A stretch of DNA of 64,000 nucleotides from NCBI GenBank assembly GCA_019090895.1, contig JAHRVB010000042.1:1-64000 (forward strand), in the 5' to 3' direction. The DNA is from Kangiellaceae bacterium. GTDB taxonomy: Bacteria; Pseudomonadota; Gammaproteobacteria; Enterobacterales; Kangiellaceae. Below the pieces are notes generated by a model. It worked only from the letters and a program-made list of their open reading frames with translations, was not told where the DNA came from and did no database searches. The stretch's first letter is position 1. Every line of letters starts with the position of its first letter. The position numbers and the translations under genes are program-made. Below are positions 8,935-16,734 of this stretch, in pieces.

Positions 8935-9020
8935 GATATGGCATTTAGCTTGGGGAAACTAAACGCCAATCCCGCGTCAATTAGGAGGGGGTGCGGGAGA
9001 TGCATCATGCATCTGTTTAC
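8900..9020 (-). ncRNA. Candidate structured small RNA with intrinsic terminator
   Basis: No convincing protein gene lies between 8820 and 9169. The minus strand has four consecutive hairpins: 9014-8998 (palindrome AGATGCATCATGCATCT), 8997-8971 (CCCGC paired with GCGGG), 8967-8940 (GGCGTTTAG paired with CTAAATGCC) and the terminator 8934-8908 followed by eight U. The third stem has one non-Watson-Crick position, a G-U wobble in minus-strand RNA but an A-C mismatch on the plus strand, which favours minus-strand transcription. The loop of the second hairpin on that strand is C-rich (ACCCCCTCCTAATTG) and contains CCTCC, complementary to Shine-Dalgarno sequences. The 5' end and promoter are not clear. 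An 18-codon ORF (minus, from about 9032) overlaps but has no ribosome site. Confidence 0.4.
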
Positions 9021-9169
9021 TAAGACGACGCATTTTTGTGAAAGTTGCATATTTATGAATTGGTAAATGTAATAAAATGTGATATTGGCCAATTTTGTGG
9101 CAGCAGTCGATTAAGTAGCTATCGGCAATAAAATCCGTTAGATTATTAGTTCAATCAAGGAGTGTTAAT

Positions 9170-9706
9170 TTGTTTATTAAGTCATTAAAACAACCATTAT
9201 TTGTTTCCCTGTCTATTGGGTTCTTTTTATTGACTAACGTGTCTTGTGCGCAAAAAACAGAAGAGCCGCAAGAAATCGCTTCATCACATGATTCTATATC
9301 AAAAAAGAAATTCACTAACTCTAAGCACGATCAAACTAATCTTAATTTGTCGTCGATTCATCCAATCTCAATCGAAGGTAATCCAGAATCAAACAGTGTT
9401 GTTCCGTCGTTTAAGGAAATAGAAGATCTTGTCGGTTTGAGTTGTGAATCGAACAATCACTGCAAAGTGATTGGTGTCGGTCATTCGCCTTGCGGCGGTC
9501 ATGCGCGTTATTTGGTCTACTCTGAAACCAATTCTGAAGTTGATAATTTAAAAAACAAAGTGGCAGTTTTTAATGGTATGCAAAAACTGAAACAGCAGAA
9601 ACAAGGAATGGTCGGAATCTGTCGCTATATTGAAGCCCCCAAACCTTTCTGTGTGGCTAACCGGTGTGAAGCTAGTGTTGTCGGACCAAAGTCTCAACTT
9701 AATTAA
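9170..9706 (+). CDS. Exported six-cysteine protein of unknown function
   Basis: I recognise no function. The start is the TTG at 9170, supported by AAGGAG seven bases upstream. The 178-residue product has a signal sequence (about residues 1-27, ending TNVSCA); the cysteine could be a lipid attachment site, but Asn at -3 makes a poor lipobox. A low-complexity linker follows to about residue 80, then a compact domain with six cysteines: LSCESNNHCKVIGVGHSPCGG, a YLVYSET segment, GICRY and FCVANRC. The pattern CxxxxxC, CGG, then three spaced cysteines resembles a small secreted domain found in many uncharacterised proteobacterial proteins. Confidence 0.75.
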   Translation: MFIKSLKQPLFVSLSIGFFLLTNVSCAQKTEEPQEIASSHDSISKKKFTNSKHDQTNLNLSSIHPISIEGNPESNSVVPSFKEIEDLVGLSCESNNHCKVIGVGHSPCGGHARYLVYSETNSEVDNLKNKVAVFNGMQKLKQQKQGMVGICRYIEAPKPFCVANRCEASVVGPKSQLN

Positions 9707-9769
9707 GCTCATTAAAGACCTTTATCTTTTGCCGAACTAGATTTAGAACTCAAACATTCAGGGAATCAT

Positions 9770-10267
9770 ATGTTAACTATATTGGCCAAATTATTAAAAG
9801 CCCTTAATTCAGAACAGTCTCCTAATCAACTGGCTATTGCTGTCTCGTTAGCCGCCATACTAGGGCTCACTCCTTTTCTATCGCTTCATAACGCAGTAGT
9901 CCTGATGTTTGCTTTATGGTTTCGAGTGAATTTGAGCATACTTTTGATTAGCTATCCGTTGTTTGCATTCATAGGTTATTTACTCTCGCCAGTATTCGAG
10001 AACGTTGGGCTTAGCATTTTGCAGTCACCTTCAATGCTTGAAATGTGGGAATCATTCTTCAATACAGTGATCGGTCGATGGAGTAATTTTTATTACAGTG
10101 GGGTCATGGGGTCGTTAGCCGTATCTATTATTGCTGCAATCATTTTGTTTCCTCTTACACGAATCGCGGTAGAGGCTTATCGAGAAAAATGGTTAGTAAA
10201 AATTGAGCAGTTTAAAGTAACAAAAATGCTGAAGGCTTCTAAATTTTGGCATCTCTATTCAGAATAA
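9770..10267 (+). CDS. TIGR03546 family membrane protein
   Basis: Small inner-membrane protein of 165 residues, function unknown. It starts MLTILAKLLKALNSEQSP and has a hydrophobic core with LAAILGLTPFLSLHN, a related LLISYPLFAFIGYLL segment and a last membrane span near IIAAIILFPLTRI, ending in a basic cytoplasmic tail. The N-terminal pattern is that of the TIGR03546 family, whose genes typically sit next to TIGR03545 genes, as here (52 bases downstream). AGGGA precedes the ATG. Confidence 0.8.
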   Translation: MLTILAKLLKALNSEQSPNQLAIAVSLAAILGLTPFLSLHNAVVLMFALWFRVNLSILLISYPLFAFIGYLLSPVFENVGLSILQSPSMLEMWESFFNTVIGRWSNFYYSGVMGSLAVSIIAAIILFPLTRIAVEAYREKWLVKIEQFKVTKMLKASKFWHLYSE

Positions 10268-10319
10268 TTTAGTGGTAGTACTTAATAAAATAAAGAATGG
10301 ACAACAATAGGAAATTGAC

Positions 10320-11996
10320 ATGAAAGTTATTCGTCTTTGGGGCGTTATCGCATTCTTCTTTTTAATCGCTTTATTTGCTGCTGGTTGGTATTTGGTTGCA
10401 CCTGGGGTTGTAAAGAGTGGACTTGAATCGTCTGGCTCGGAAGTGCTCGGTGCAAAAGTAGAAATAGATACCATAGAACTCTCGCTATTCCCAACAGGTG
10501 TGCAGATAAATGGACTCCAGGCTGCTGATCCCGATCAACCCATGCAAAACCTTGTAGAAATCGAACAGATTAGATTTGCGCTCGATACGGACGCGCTGTT
10601 GTGGAAGAAACTACAAATTGATGAGCTTAATCTAACGGGTGTTCAAGTTGGAACTAAAAGAACGACAAGTGGCGAATTAGCCAAAGGTCGAGCGGCGGAG
10701 CAACTTAGCCAACAAGTTAGTTCAATTGAATTACCTGAACTCACGGAATCAGAAATTAGAGCAATGGTCGCAAAAGCCGATTTAATCACTGTAAAAAGAT
10801 TAAGTGAGTTAGATGCTTCTCAAGAATTGATGGAAGCCTATTGGAAAAAAGAACTGGATGCAGAGGAGAATAAAAAACAAATCAAAGTGCTAGAGTCCGA
10901 TTTCAAAAGGCTTACTAACCGAGCCAAAGAAAATAAAATGAACCTTCTCACTGACCGGAAAGCTTGGAAAAAACTAAAAAAAGATATTAAGAAAGAGAAG
11001 AAAAGAATCTCATCGTTAAATGAACAATTTAAAATCGATCAACAAACGATCAAAACTCAAATAGCAGCAGTAAAAGCTGGGCCAAAAGCCGATCTCAAAG
11101 CCGTCATGGACAATATAGGATTGGGTAATGGCGTCGCCGGTTTGTCGGATAAATTCTTAGGACCAGAATTTACGCCTTGGCTACGAAAAGCGATTGACCT
11201 AATGTCTGGGATGAAAAGTGAGTCCGGAAGCAGTGACCAAGCACTTGTGTACTCTACTGAGCAAGGACTTAAAGTCCAATTTAAAGATAATCAATTATTT
11301 CCTGATGTATTGATAAAGAAAATAAATTTAAGTGGTAAAGATGAAAAGTGGTCTCTTAATGGTAGTGGAGCCAACTTAGGTTACTTTCCATGGCTAGTCG
11401 GTAGGCCGGCAACGTTAGATATTGAGATGAACGGTAGTGGAAAAGCTGATTTTTCGCTTTTAAGCGATTGGAAAGATGAGAATGAAATGCAAACTAAGCT
11501 TTCATCAACAGTGGATGGTTGGGCTGTTGAGAATTTTAACTTAATGGAAACTGATCTCGGAAGCTGGGTAATAAAAAGCGCACGATTAAATTCCAGTTTA
11601 GATGGGGAAATTTCGATGGATAAACTTGATTTGTCACTTTCAGTCATCCTTAACCAGCCCAATATCAAAGCACCAGAAAATCTAACCGGTTGGCAAAAAA
11701 CAATGGCGAGTAGTTTAAACCAACAGAAGCAATTGAGCATTGATGTGAAACTGACGGGTACTCTTGAACAGCCAACGTTTAAAGTTAATTCTAGTTTAGA
11801 TAGTATGTTTACCCAAGCCATCGGAGAAAAAGTTAAACAACAAGCAGAAAAACTTAAAGGCAAGTTCAGTGAGGCTATATCGGATAAAGTAGGCGACCTA
11901 GGAGAGTTAGAGCAATATACAAAAGGCTTAGAACAGTGGAGTGAAAAACTCAAGTTGAACGACGGTTTATTGGATGGACTGAAGATTAAGTTTTAG
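10320..11996 (+). CDS. TIGR03545 family, AsmA-like envelope protein
   Basis: The 558-residue protein has one N-terminal membrane anchor (about residues 7-27), an AsmA-like start (VEIDTIELSLFPTGVQINGLQAADP), a long charged coiled-coil region (about 150-250, rich in K/E/Q), and a C-terminal beta-rich part with repeated short strands and a second coiled coil near the end. This matches TIGR03545, which partners TIGR03546. The topology suggests a periplasmic rod or chute-like protein held at the inner membrane, perhaps in lipid handling; that is inference from the AsmA resemblance. AGGA lies seven bases before the ATG. Confidence 0.8.
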   Translation: MKVIRLWGVIAFFFLIALFAAGWYLVAPGVVKSGLESSGSEVLGAKVEIDTIELSLFPTGVQINGLQAADPDQPMQNLVEIEQIRFALDTDALLWKKLQIDELNLTGVQVGTKRTTSGELAKGRAAEQLSQQVSSIELPELTESEIRAMVAKADLITVKRLSELDASQELMEAYWKKELDAEENKKQIKVLESDFKRLTNRAKENKMNLLTDRKAWKKLKKDIKKEKKRISSLNEQFKIDQQTIKTQIAAVKAGPKADLKAVMDNIGLGNGVAGLSDKFLGPEFTPWLRKAIDLMSGMKSESGSSDQALVYSTEQGLKVQFKDNQLFPDVLIKKINLSGKDEKWSLNGSGANLGYFPWLVGRPATLDIEMNGSGKADFSLLSDWKDENEMQTKLSSTVDGWAVENFNLMETDLGSWVIKSARLNSSLDGEISMDKLDLSLSVILNQPNIKAPENLTGWQKTMASSLNQQKQLSIDVKLTGTLEQPTFKVNSSLDSMFTQAIGEKVKQQAEKLKGKFSEAISDKVGDLGELEQYTKGLEQWSEKLKLNDGLLDGLKIKF

Positions 11997-12466
11997 TTAT
12001 TCGTTTTCATAACGATTACCGCAACAAATATTTAATAAAATGTGGGGTTGACAACTACGCGTACAATAAGGCCGAAGAAACAATGTTACTTGAATCTAAA
12101 TTAGAAAGTTTCGTCTGATAAAGTCTGGAAGTTTAGATAAATTGATGGACTGTAAATTGGCGGGTGAGGTAGACGAACACCAATTAGTTCTTTTATAGAA
12201 CTGCGAGCTTTCATTGATAATTGCATCCAAGAAATTTACTTCGGGTTATTTTTCTGGAACGCGCCTTCTATTTCTACGGTTACTATTGAGTACTTATATC
12301 ATTCTTTAAAAAAGAGAATAAGGCTCGTTCGGATGTTTTCAATTAGATGTCTTATCAATACTAAGAACTGTTTTTTCGTCAAAATTTAATTTTTAAATTG
12401 ATAACAACCCCGATTGGTAGTAGATTAAAAAGTCTTTTCACATCATTGAAACCTATTTCTTCACAC
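11997..12466. other. Intergenic region before the sigma factor gene
   Basis: About 400-470 bases without a supported gene. It holds a small perfect hairpin (AGTTCT, 5-base loop, AGAACT at 12186-12202) without a T run and a TTGACA hexamer at 12048-12053 with no matching -10 at the right distance. No terminator, RNA gene or repeat is evident. The promoter of the sigma factor gene must be here but is not recognisable. Confidence 0.4.
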
Positions 12467-13054
12467 ATGGTCGATAAGAACCTAAACTTCCAAAGCGAAA
12501 TGAAACTTCTGGTTTTGCAGACAAAAGCCATGTTGTTTGCAATGCTATTGAGGTTATTAGAGCATCATGATGCAGAAGAAGTCATGCAAGAGGCCTATTT
12601 TAGAGTTTATATTGAGAGAAAGAAGGGCGTCATATCAGAAGAGCGCCCTCTGTTATTTCGAATTGCAAAGAATCTGGCAATAAGTCGTATTCGTCGTCGG
12701 AAAGTAGAAGATAACAAGAAGGCGGAGATTCAGAGCTGGAATTCTGACCTATTATCCCGTCCAAGTTCTGAGCGAATAGCAATTGAGAAAGAACAAAAAC
12801 GTAACTTACTTGAAGCTGTCAATATGTTACCGCCAGTTTGCCGCCAGGTATTTATAATGCGTAAAATTGAAGAACTATCACACCAAGATATAGCTAGAAC
12901 ACTGGGGGTTAGTACAAAAACTGTAGAGAACCATCTTACACGAGGTATGCATTTATGTCGGAAATACCTACTACGTAACACGCTTAGTAAGAGCGAATTT
13001 CTGGGCAAGAGGAATATGTCTCAAGCCTGTGATTCTAGAGAAAAGAAAGTGTAA
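12467..13054 (+). CDS. FecI-like ECF RNA polymerase sigma factor
   Basis: Extracytoplasmic-function sigma factor expected to direct transcription of the downstream receptor gene. The product has region 2 (HHDAEEVMQEAYFRVY, then RIAKNLAISRIRRRK) and region 4 (LPPVCRQVFIMRKIEELSHQDIARTLGVS followed by TVENHLTRG). These are FecI-type signatures. Starting at the ATG at 12467 gives 195 residues, near the family size; a TTG at 12398 would add 23 residues and neither start has a good ribosome site. It is followed after four bases by the anti-sigma gene, so the two are translationally linked. Confidence 0.88.
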   Translation: MVDKNLNFQSEMKLLVLQTKAMLFAMLLRLLEHHDAEEVMQEAYFRVYIERKKGVISEERPLLFRIAKNLAISRIRRRKVEDNKKAEIQSWNSDLLSRPSSERIAIEKEQKRNLLEAVNMLPPVCRQVFIMRKIEELSHQDIARTLGVSTKTVENHLTRGMHLCRKYLLRNTLSKSEFLGKRNMSQACDSREKKV

Positions 13055-13058
13055 TCTC

Positions 13059-13421
13059 ATGACTATTGATGAATGGTCTGGTGACGGTATACCTGACGAG
13101 GTAAGCGAACAGGCATCAAGATGGATTGCAATGCTAGACTCGGAAGAGATTGATCCACTTGAATGGAACAACTTCTCCAAATGGTTAGAACAAGACCCAA
13201 TGAATCGCTGGGCTTTCGAGGAGTTATCGGAAGTCTGGGCACGATTAGAGACTCTTGGAGATTCCCGTCATTTGCTTGACGAGCCTCATGTTATCGTGCT
13301 TCCAATAGCGAATAATAATCACGCTCAAGAAACATCAATTGCAAATCAACGGCATTCTATTATAGCGATATCGTTGATATTGGTTGGTTTATTTTTTCCA
13401 TTCGTAGAGCATTTGTTTTAA
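13059..13421 (+). CDS. Truncated FecR-like anti-sigma factor (DUF4880 domain and one membrane segment only)
   Basis: The 120-residue product begins MTIDEWSGDGIPDEVSEQA and carries the cytoplasmic DUF4880 domain of FecR proteins, with ASRWIAMLDSEE, FSKWLEQDPMNRWAFEELSEVW. A linker and one predicted membrane segment (IIAISLILVGLFFPFV) follow, and the protein stops six residues later. Normal FecR proteins have about 200 more periplasmic residues that receive the signal from the receptor; these are absent, and the 150 bases downstream cannot encode them. The stop lies two bases before a heptanucleotide repeat, so a deletion is possible. It may still hold or assist the sigma factor. Confidence 0.8.
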   Translation: MTIDEWSGDGIPDEVSEQASRWIAMLDSEEIDPLEWNNFSKWLEQDPMNRWAFEELSEVWARLETLGDSRHLLDEPHVIVLPIANNNHAQETSIANQRHSIIAISLILVGLFFPFVEHLF

Positions 13422-13423
13422 CG

Positions 13424-13465
13424 CTGCCAACTGCCAACTGCCAACTGCCAACTGCCAACTTCCAA
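13424..13465. repeat. Heptanucleotide tandem repeat, six copies of CTGCCAA
   Basis: Five exact copies of the unit CTGCCAA and a sixth with one change (CTTCCAA) run head to tail over 42 bases. The repeat starts just after the stop of the truncated FecR gene and lies about 110 bases before the receptor start, so copy-number change would alter promoter spacing rather than a reading frame. Confidence 0.92.
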
Positions 13466-13574
13466 CTCTATAAAAATAACATTTTATAATTTTTTTGAAA
13501 TATCAATAGGGGGTATTGTCGGCTCGCGCGTTGTAATAGAGAATAATAATTAAAATTAGGCAGGGTGTTCAAAG

Positions 13575-16500
13575 ATGAAAGTTGCAAATAGAACGATCGA
13601 AAAAACATTCCATAGTACTGGTATCATTCAGAAAAATAGATTTCACAAACTCATGTATGTTGCACCATTTATTCTTTTCGTGAGTTTACCTACTGCGGCG
13701 CAAGAAGCTAGAGACGACGAAATTAGTAGAAAAAAAGGTGAAGAAATAGTAATCGTAGGCTCTCAAATAAGAGGAGCTGCCGTGCAAGATGCACTTGCGG
13801 TTACGATAATCACAGCCGACGATATAGAAGCGCTTGGTATCGATTCTGGAGACGAACTCCTCGATATGTTGCCGGAGAGTGGTAACAATTTCATGAACGA
13901 GGCAGAAAATATTAGCGGTGGTGTCAATGCTGCTCGAGGAGATGTTGGCGCATTCAATTTGAGAAGTCTTGGTACTGGAAATACGTTAGTTTTACTTAAT
14001 GGTAGAAGAGTTGTTAACTCAGCAACGTTTCAAACTGAGGAGGTCGGTGGAAGTTTTGTACCCGTAAACTCCCCTAATTCAAGTTCTATTCCAGTAACAG
14101 GGTTACAGCGCTTGGAAGTACTACGAGACGGTGCCTCAGCTATTTACGGTGCGGATGCTGTTGCCGGAGTTGTTAATCATGTAATGAAAGACAACTTTGA
14201 AGGATTTAACATTCGAGCCAAATATTCTGACTATGAATCTTTGTCTCGTAAAGATAAAACTTTCAACCTTGAATGGGGGAAGGACTTTAACAATGGACGT
14301 TCAAATTTGAGTGCGTTTTTTAACTATTATGACCGTGGTCGAGTTAATTCAACAGAAGACCCTCGCTGGTCCGAATCAGATTTTAGATCTCGCTTACCGT
14401 TAGGATCGCTTTGGTCAGACAGTACTGTTTTTAGAAACGACAGCGCGAATTCGCTTTATGGTCAATTTGACTTAGTATCATCAGCAAGCGGTGCAGGGCT
14501 ACGTGATTTGCTTACCGATAGGTCCGGAGAGTTCGAGACTTATCCTGTGGGTGACCCCCGTTGCCAATATGAAATCGGTTATGGCACGTGTGGTGCGATT
14601 GATGGACAGGGCACTTATCGCCACAATCTCAACGAAAATAGAGATATCAATTCAAAACTCGAACGAAGTAATTTATATGTTTCATTCGTTCATGATTTTG
14701 GCAATGGTTTAGAGAGCTTTAATGAGCTTTCTTTTTATAATTCAAAAACCAATTTATTAAGGCATGCATCAGCTTCATTTTCGAGTGTTAAATTACGAGT
14801 GGCTGCAGATAACTATTGGAATCCACTTGGACCCTGTGGTTCTGCCAATAGACTTCCTGATTCAGTGATTGGAACTGACGTGCCATGTACAGGGTTAGAA
14901 CTGATCTTAGATAATTATCGATTTGCTGAGCTGCCAAGGGTCGTAGACAATGATGGTCAAACTTATCGATTACTTGCAGGGCTCCGTGGCGATATTGGAG
15001 ATTGGGACTGGGAATCGGCAATAACGACATCGAAATCAACCAAAGATGAAGTCACTCATAACCGAGTATCAAACACTCTAATGCAAGCTGCGCTTAACGA
15101 TACGACAGCCTCTGCATATAATCCCTTTAGTGGAGGTGTGAATAGTAATATAGAACAAGCAATAATTGATGTTTATCGTAATTCCGAATCAGAACTTTCT
15201 ACGTTTGATCTTAAATTTTCTAATAATGGCATTTTCGATATGCCAGCCGGCCCGGTCGGATTTCTCGCTGGAATAGAATTAAGAAGAGAATCTTTTCGCG
15301 ATGATCGTGATGACAGATTGGATGGTACGATTATCTTCACTGATTGGGAGGGTGATACTTATCCCTATATTTCAGATGTTTTAAATTCTAGCCCCACGCT
15401 CGATAATATTGGTAGCCGGAATGTCTCATCGTTGTTTACTGAGATTCAATTACCACTTCTAGAAGACTTAGATGTTCAAGCGGCGATACGCTATGAAGAC
15501 TCTACGGATGTCCAATCAACTACCGTCGGAAAAGTGGCGTTTGGTTGGCGGCCTTTTAACGAGATTTTATTTAGAGGTTCATGGTCAGAAGCTTTTAGAG
15601 CACCAAACTTAGTGACTTTAAACGAAGATATTATTGCGAGAAATAATACTCGTACGGATTGGGCTTGTGTTTACGCAGCAGGAAATGGTGGTGACCCTAA
15701 TCAAGATACATTGGATTGCACAAATAACATTCAACGAATTGCACAAGGGAGCGATGAGCTTAAACCTGAAGAGTCAACCAACACTTCTTTAGGTTTCGTT
15801 TTTTCTCCTTTTGATAATCTAACTGTTAGTTTAGATTATTGGACTATTGAAAAAACTGACACCATTGGGTTATTTGGTGAAGAGAATCATTCCATACTGG
15901 ACTTGATATTGCGATTGCAAAACGGGCCAACCGGTTGTGACTCTGCTTCTTTCAATAGTGCAGTTGTTAGAAATGATCCGACTGATGATGAAATAGCTAT
16001 CTATCAAGCTGCTGGAGTTTGCCCTGCGGGGGAATTGACTCAAGTTTTTGACCGATATGCCAACCTTGATACTCGTACAGTAGAGGGTCATGACATCAGC
16101 ATCTATTATACTCTGGATTCGTCTTTCGGGAAATTCGATTTCAAATACAATGCGGCAATGCTTGACGAACTATTTCAAGAGGCGGGAGGCGAGTCGGACA
16201 TTCTGTTAGAAGCTCAAGCGCAAGGACTATTACCTTCAAGTATTCCAATTGCAGGTTTCGACGATTTAATCGGAAAAGATGGAAATCAGGAAAAGAGGCA
16301 ATCAGCTAAATTGCATTGGTCCTATGAGAATTATGGTGCATCTGTAACGGCAAACCGTATTGGTGAGTTCTATCAAGACTCTTTAACGTTAGAAAGTGGG
16401 CAGCGATATGTGATTCCCGCTATGACAACAGTTAACATGAGTTTTACTTATAAGCTAGAGAACAGTCGTATACGCTTTGGTGTAAATAATATCGCTGATA

Positions 16501-16604
16501 GGCGCGCTCCCTTAGCTGACAGATATTTCGGTTTCTTTTCAGACTCTCATCGGGACCTTGGAAAATCGTATTATCTTGATTTTAAGTATTATATTTCTAA
16601 ATAA
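13575..16604 (+). CDS. TonB-dependent outer-membrane receptor without signalling domain
   Basis: Outer-membrane transporter powered by TonB/ExbBD. The 1009-residue protein has a long signal peptide (cleavage near TAAQEA), a TonB-box-like EEIVIVGSQIRG, a plug domain (about residues 60-200) with DDIEALGIDSGDELLDMLPE, LVLLNGRRV and LEVLRDGASAIYGADAVAGV, and a 22-strand barrel including EAFRAPNLVTLNE and a C-terminal strand ending in an aromatic-rich DFKYYISK. There is no N-terminal STN signalling domain, although a FecI/FecR pair sits directly upstream. The plug resembles receptors for larger organic substrates rather than classic siderophores; the ligand is unknown. Confidence 0.93.
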   Translation: MKVANRTIEKTFHSTGIIQKNRFHKLMYVAPFILFVSLPTAAQEARDDEISRKKGEEIVIVGSQIRGAAVQDALAVTIITADDIEALGIDSGDELLDMLPESGNNFMNEAENISGGVNAARGDVGAFNLRSLGTGNTLVLLNGRRVVNSATFQTEEVGGSFVPVNSPNSSSIPVTGLQRLEVLRDGASAIYGADAVAGVVNHVMKDNFEGFNIRAKYSDYESLSRKDKTFNLEWGKDFNNGRSNLSAFFNYYDRGRVNSTEDPRWSESDFRSRLPLGSLWSDSTVFRNDSANSLYGQFDLVSSASGAGLRDLLTDRSGEFETYPVGDPRCQYEIGYGTCGAIDGQGTYRHNLNENRDINSKLERSNLYVSFVHDFGNGLESFNELSFYNSKTNLLRHASASFSSVKLRVAADNYWNPLGPCGSANRLPDSVIGTDVPCTGLELILDNYRFAELPRVVDNDGQTYRLLAGLRGDIGDWDWESAITTSKSTKDEVTHNRVSNTLMQAALNDTTASAYNPFSGGVNSNIEQAIIDVYRNSESELSTFDLKFSNNGIFDMPAGPVGFLAGIELRRESFRDDRDDRLDGTIIFTDWEGDTYPYISDVLNSSPTLDNIGSRNVSSLFTEIQLPLLEDLDVQAAIRYEDSTDVQSTTVGKVAFGWRPFNEILFRGSWSEAFRAPNLVTLNEDIIARNNTRTDWACVYAAGNGGDPNQDTLDCTNNIQRIAQGSDELKPEESTNTSLGFVFSPFDNLTVSLDYWTIEKTDTIGLFGEENHSILDLILRLQNGPTGCDSASFNSAVVRNDPTDDEIAIYQAAGVCPAGELTQVFDRYANLDTRTVEGHDISIYYTLDSSFGKFDFKYNAAMLDELFQEAGGESDILLEAQAQGLLPSSIPIAGFDDLIGKDGNQEKRQSAKLHWSYENYGASVTANRIGEFYQDSLTLESGQRYVIPAMTTVNMSFTYKLENSRIRFGVNNIADRRAPLADRYFGFFSDSHRDLGKSYYLDFKYYISK

Positions 16605-16734
16605 AGTCACTCATTAAGGGTGCGGGCGATGGACTGTAATCCTTTTTGTATTGATTCCCTGCAATTATAATTTTGTTAAAGATGAAATCGGCTTGATAGT
16701 ATTACTACTGAGCTAATTAATCTTGGTATAACCA

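Noticed and set aside
8970-9032. 18-codon minus-strand ORF with Pro-rich end (SPAPPPN), like a leader peptide
   Set aside because: No ribosome site and no biosynthetic or transport gene downstream on that strand, so attenuation by a leader peptide has no target.
8844-9092. 82-codon minus-strand ORF after uvrD
   Set aside because: It runs through the terminator hairpin and the other stems, has no ribosome site and no protein-like composition; the structured RNA explains the region better.
12398-12466. TTG extension of the sigma factor gene
   Set aside because: No ribosome site and the added residues lie outside the sigma region 2 fold; kept only as an alternative start.
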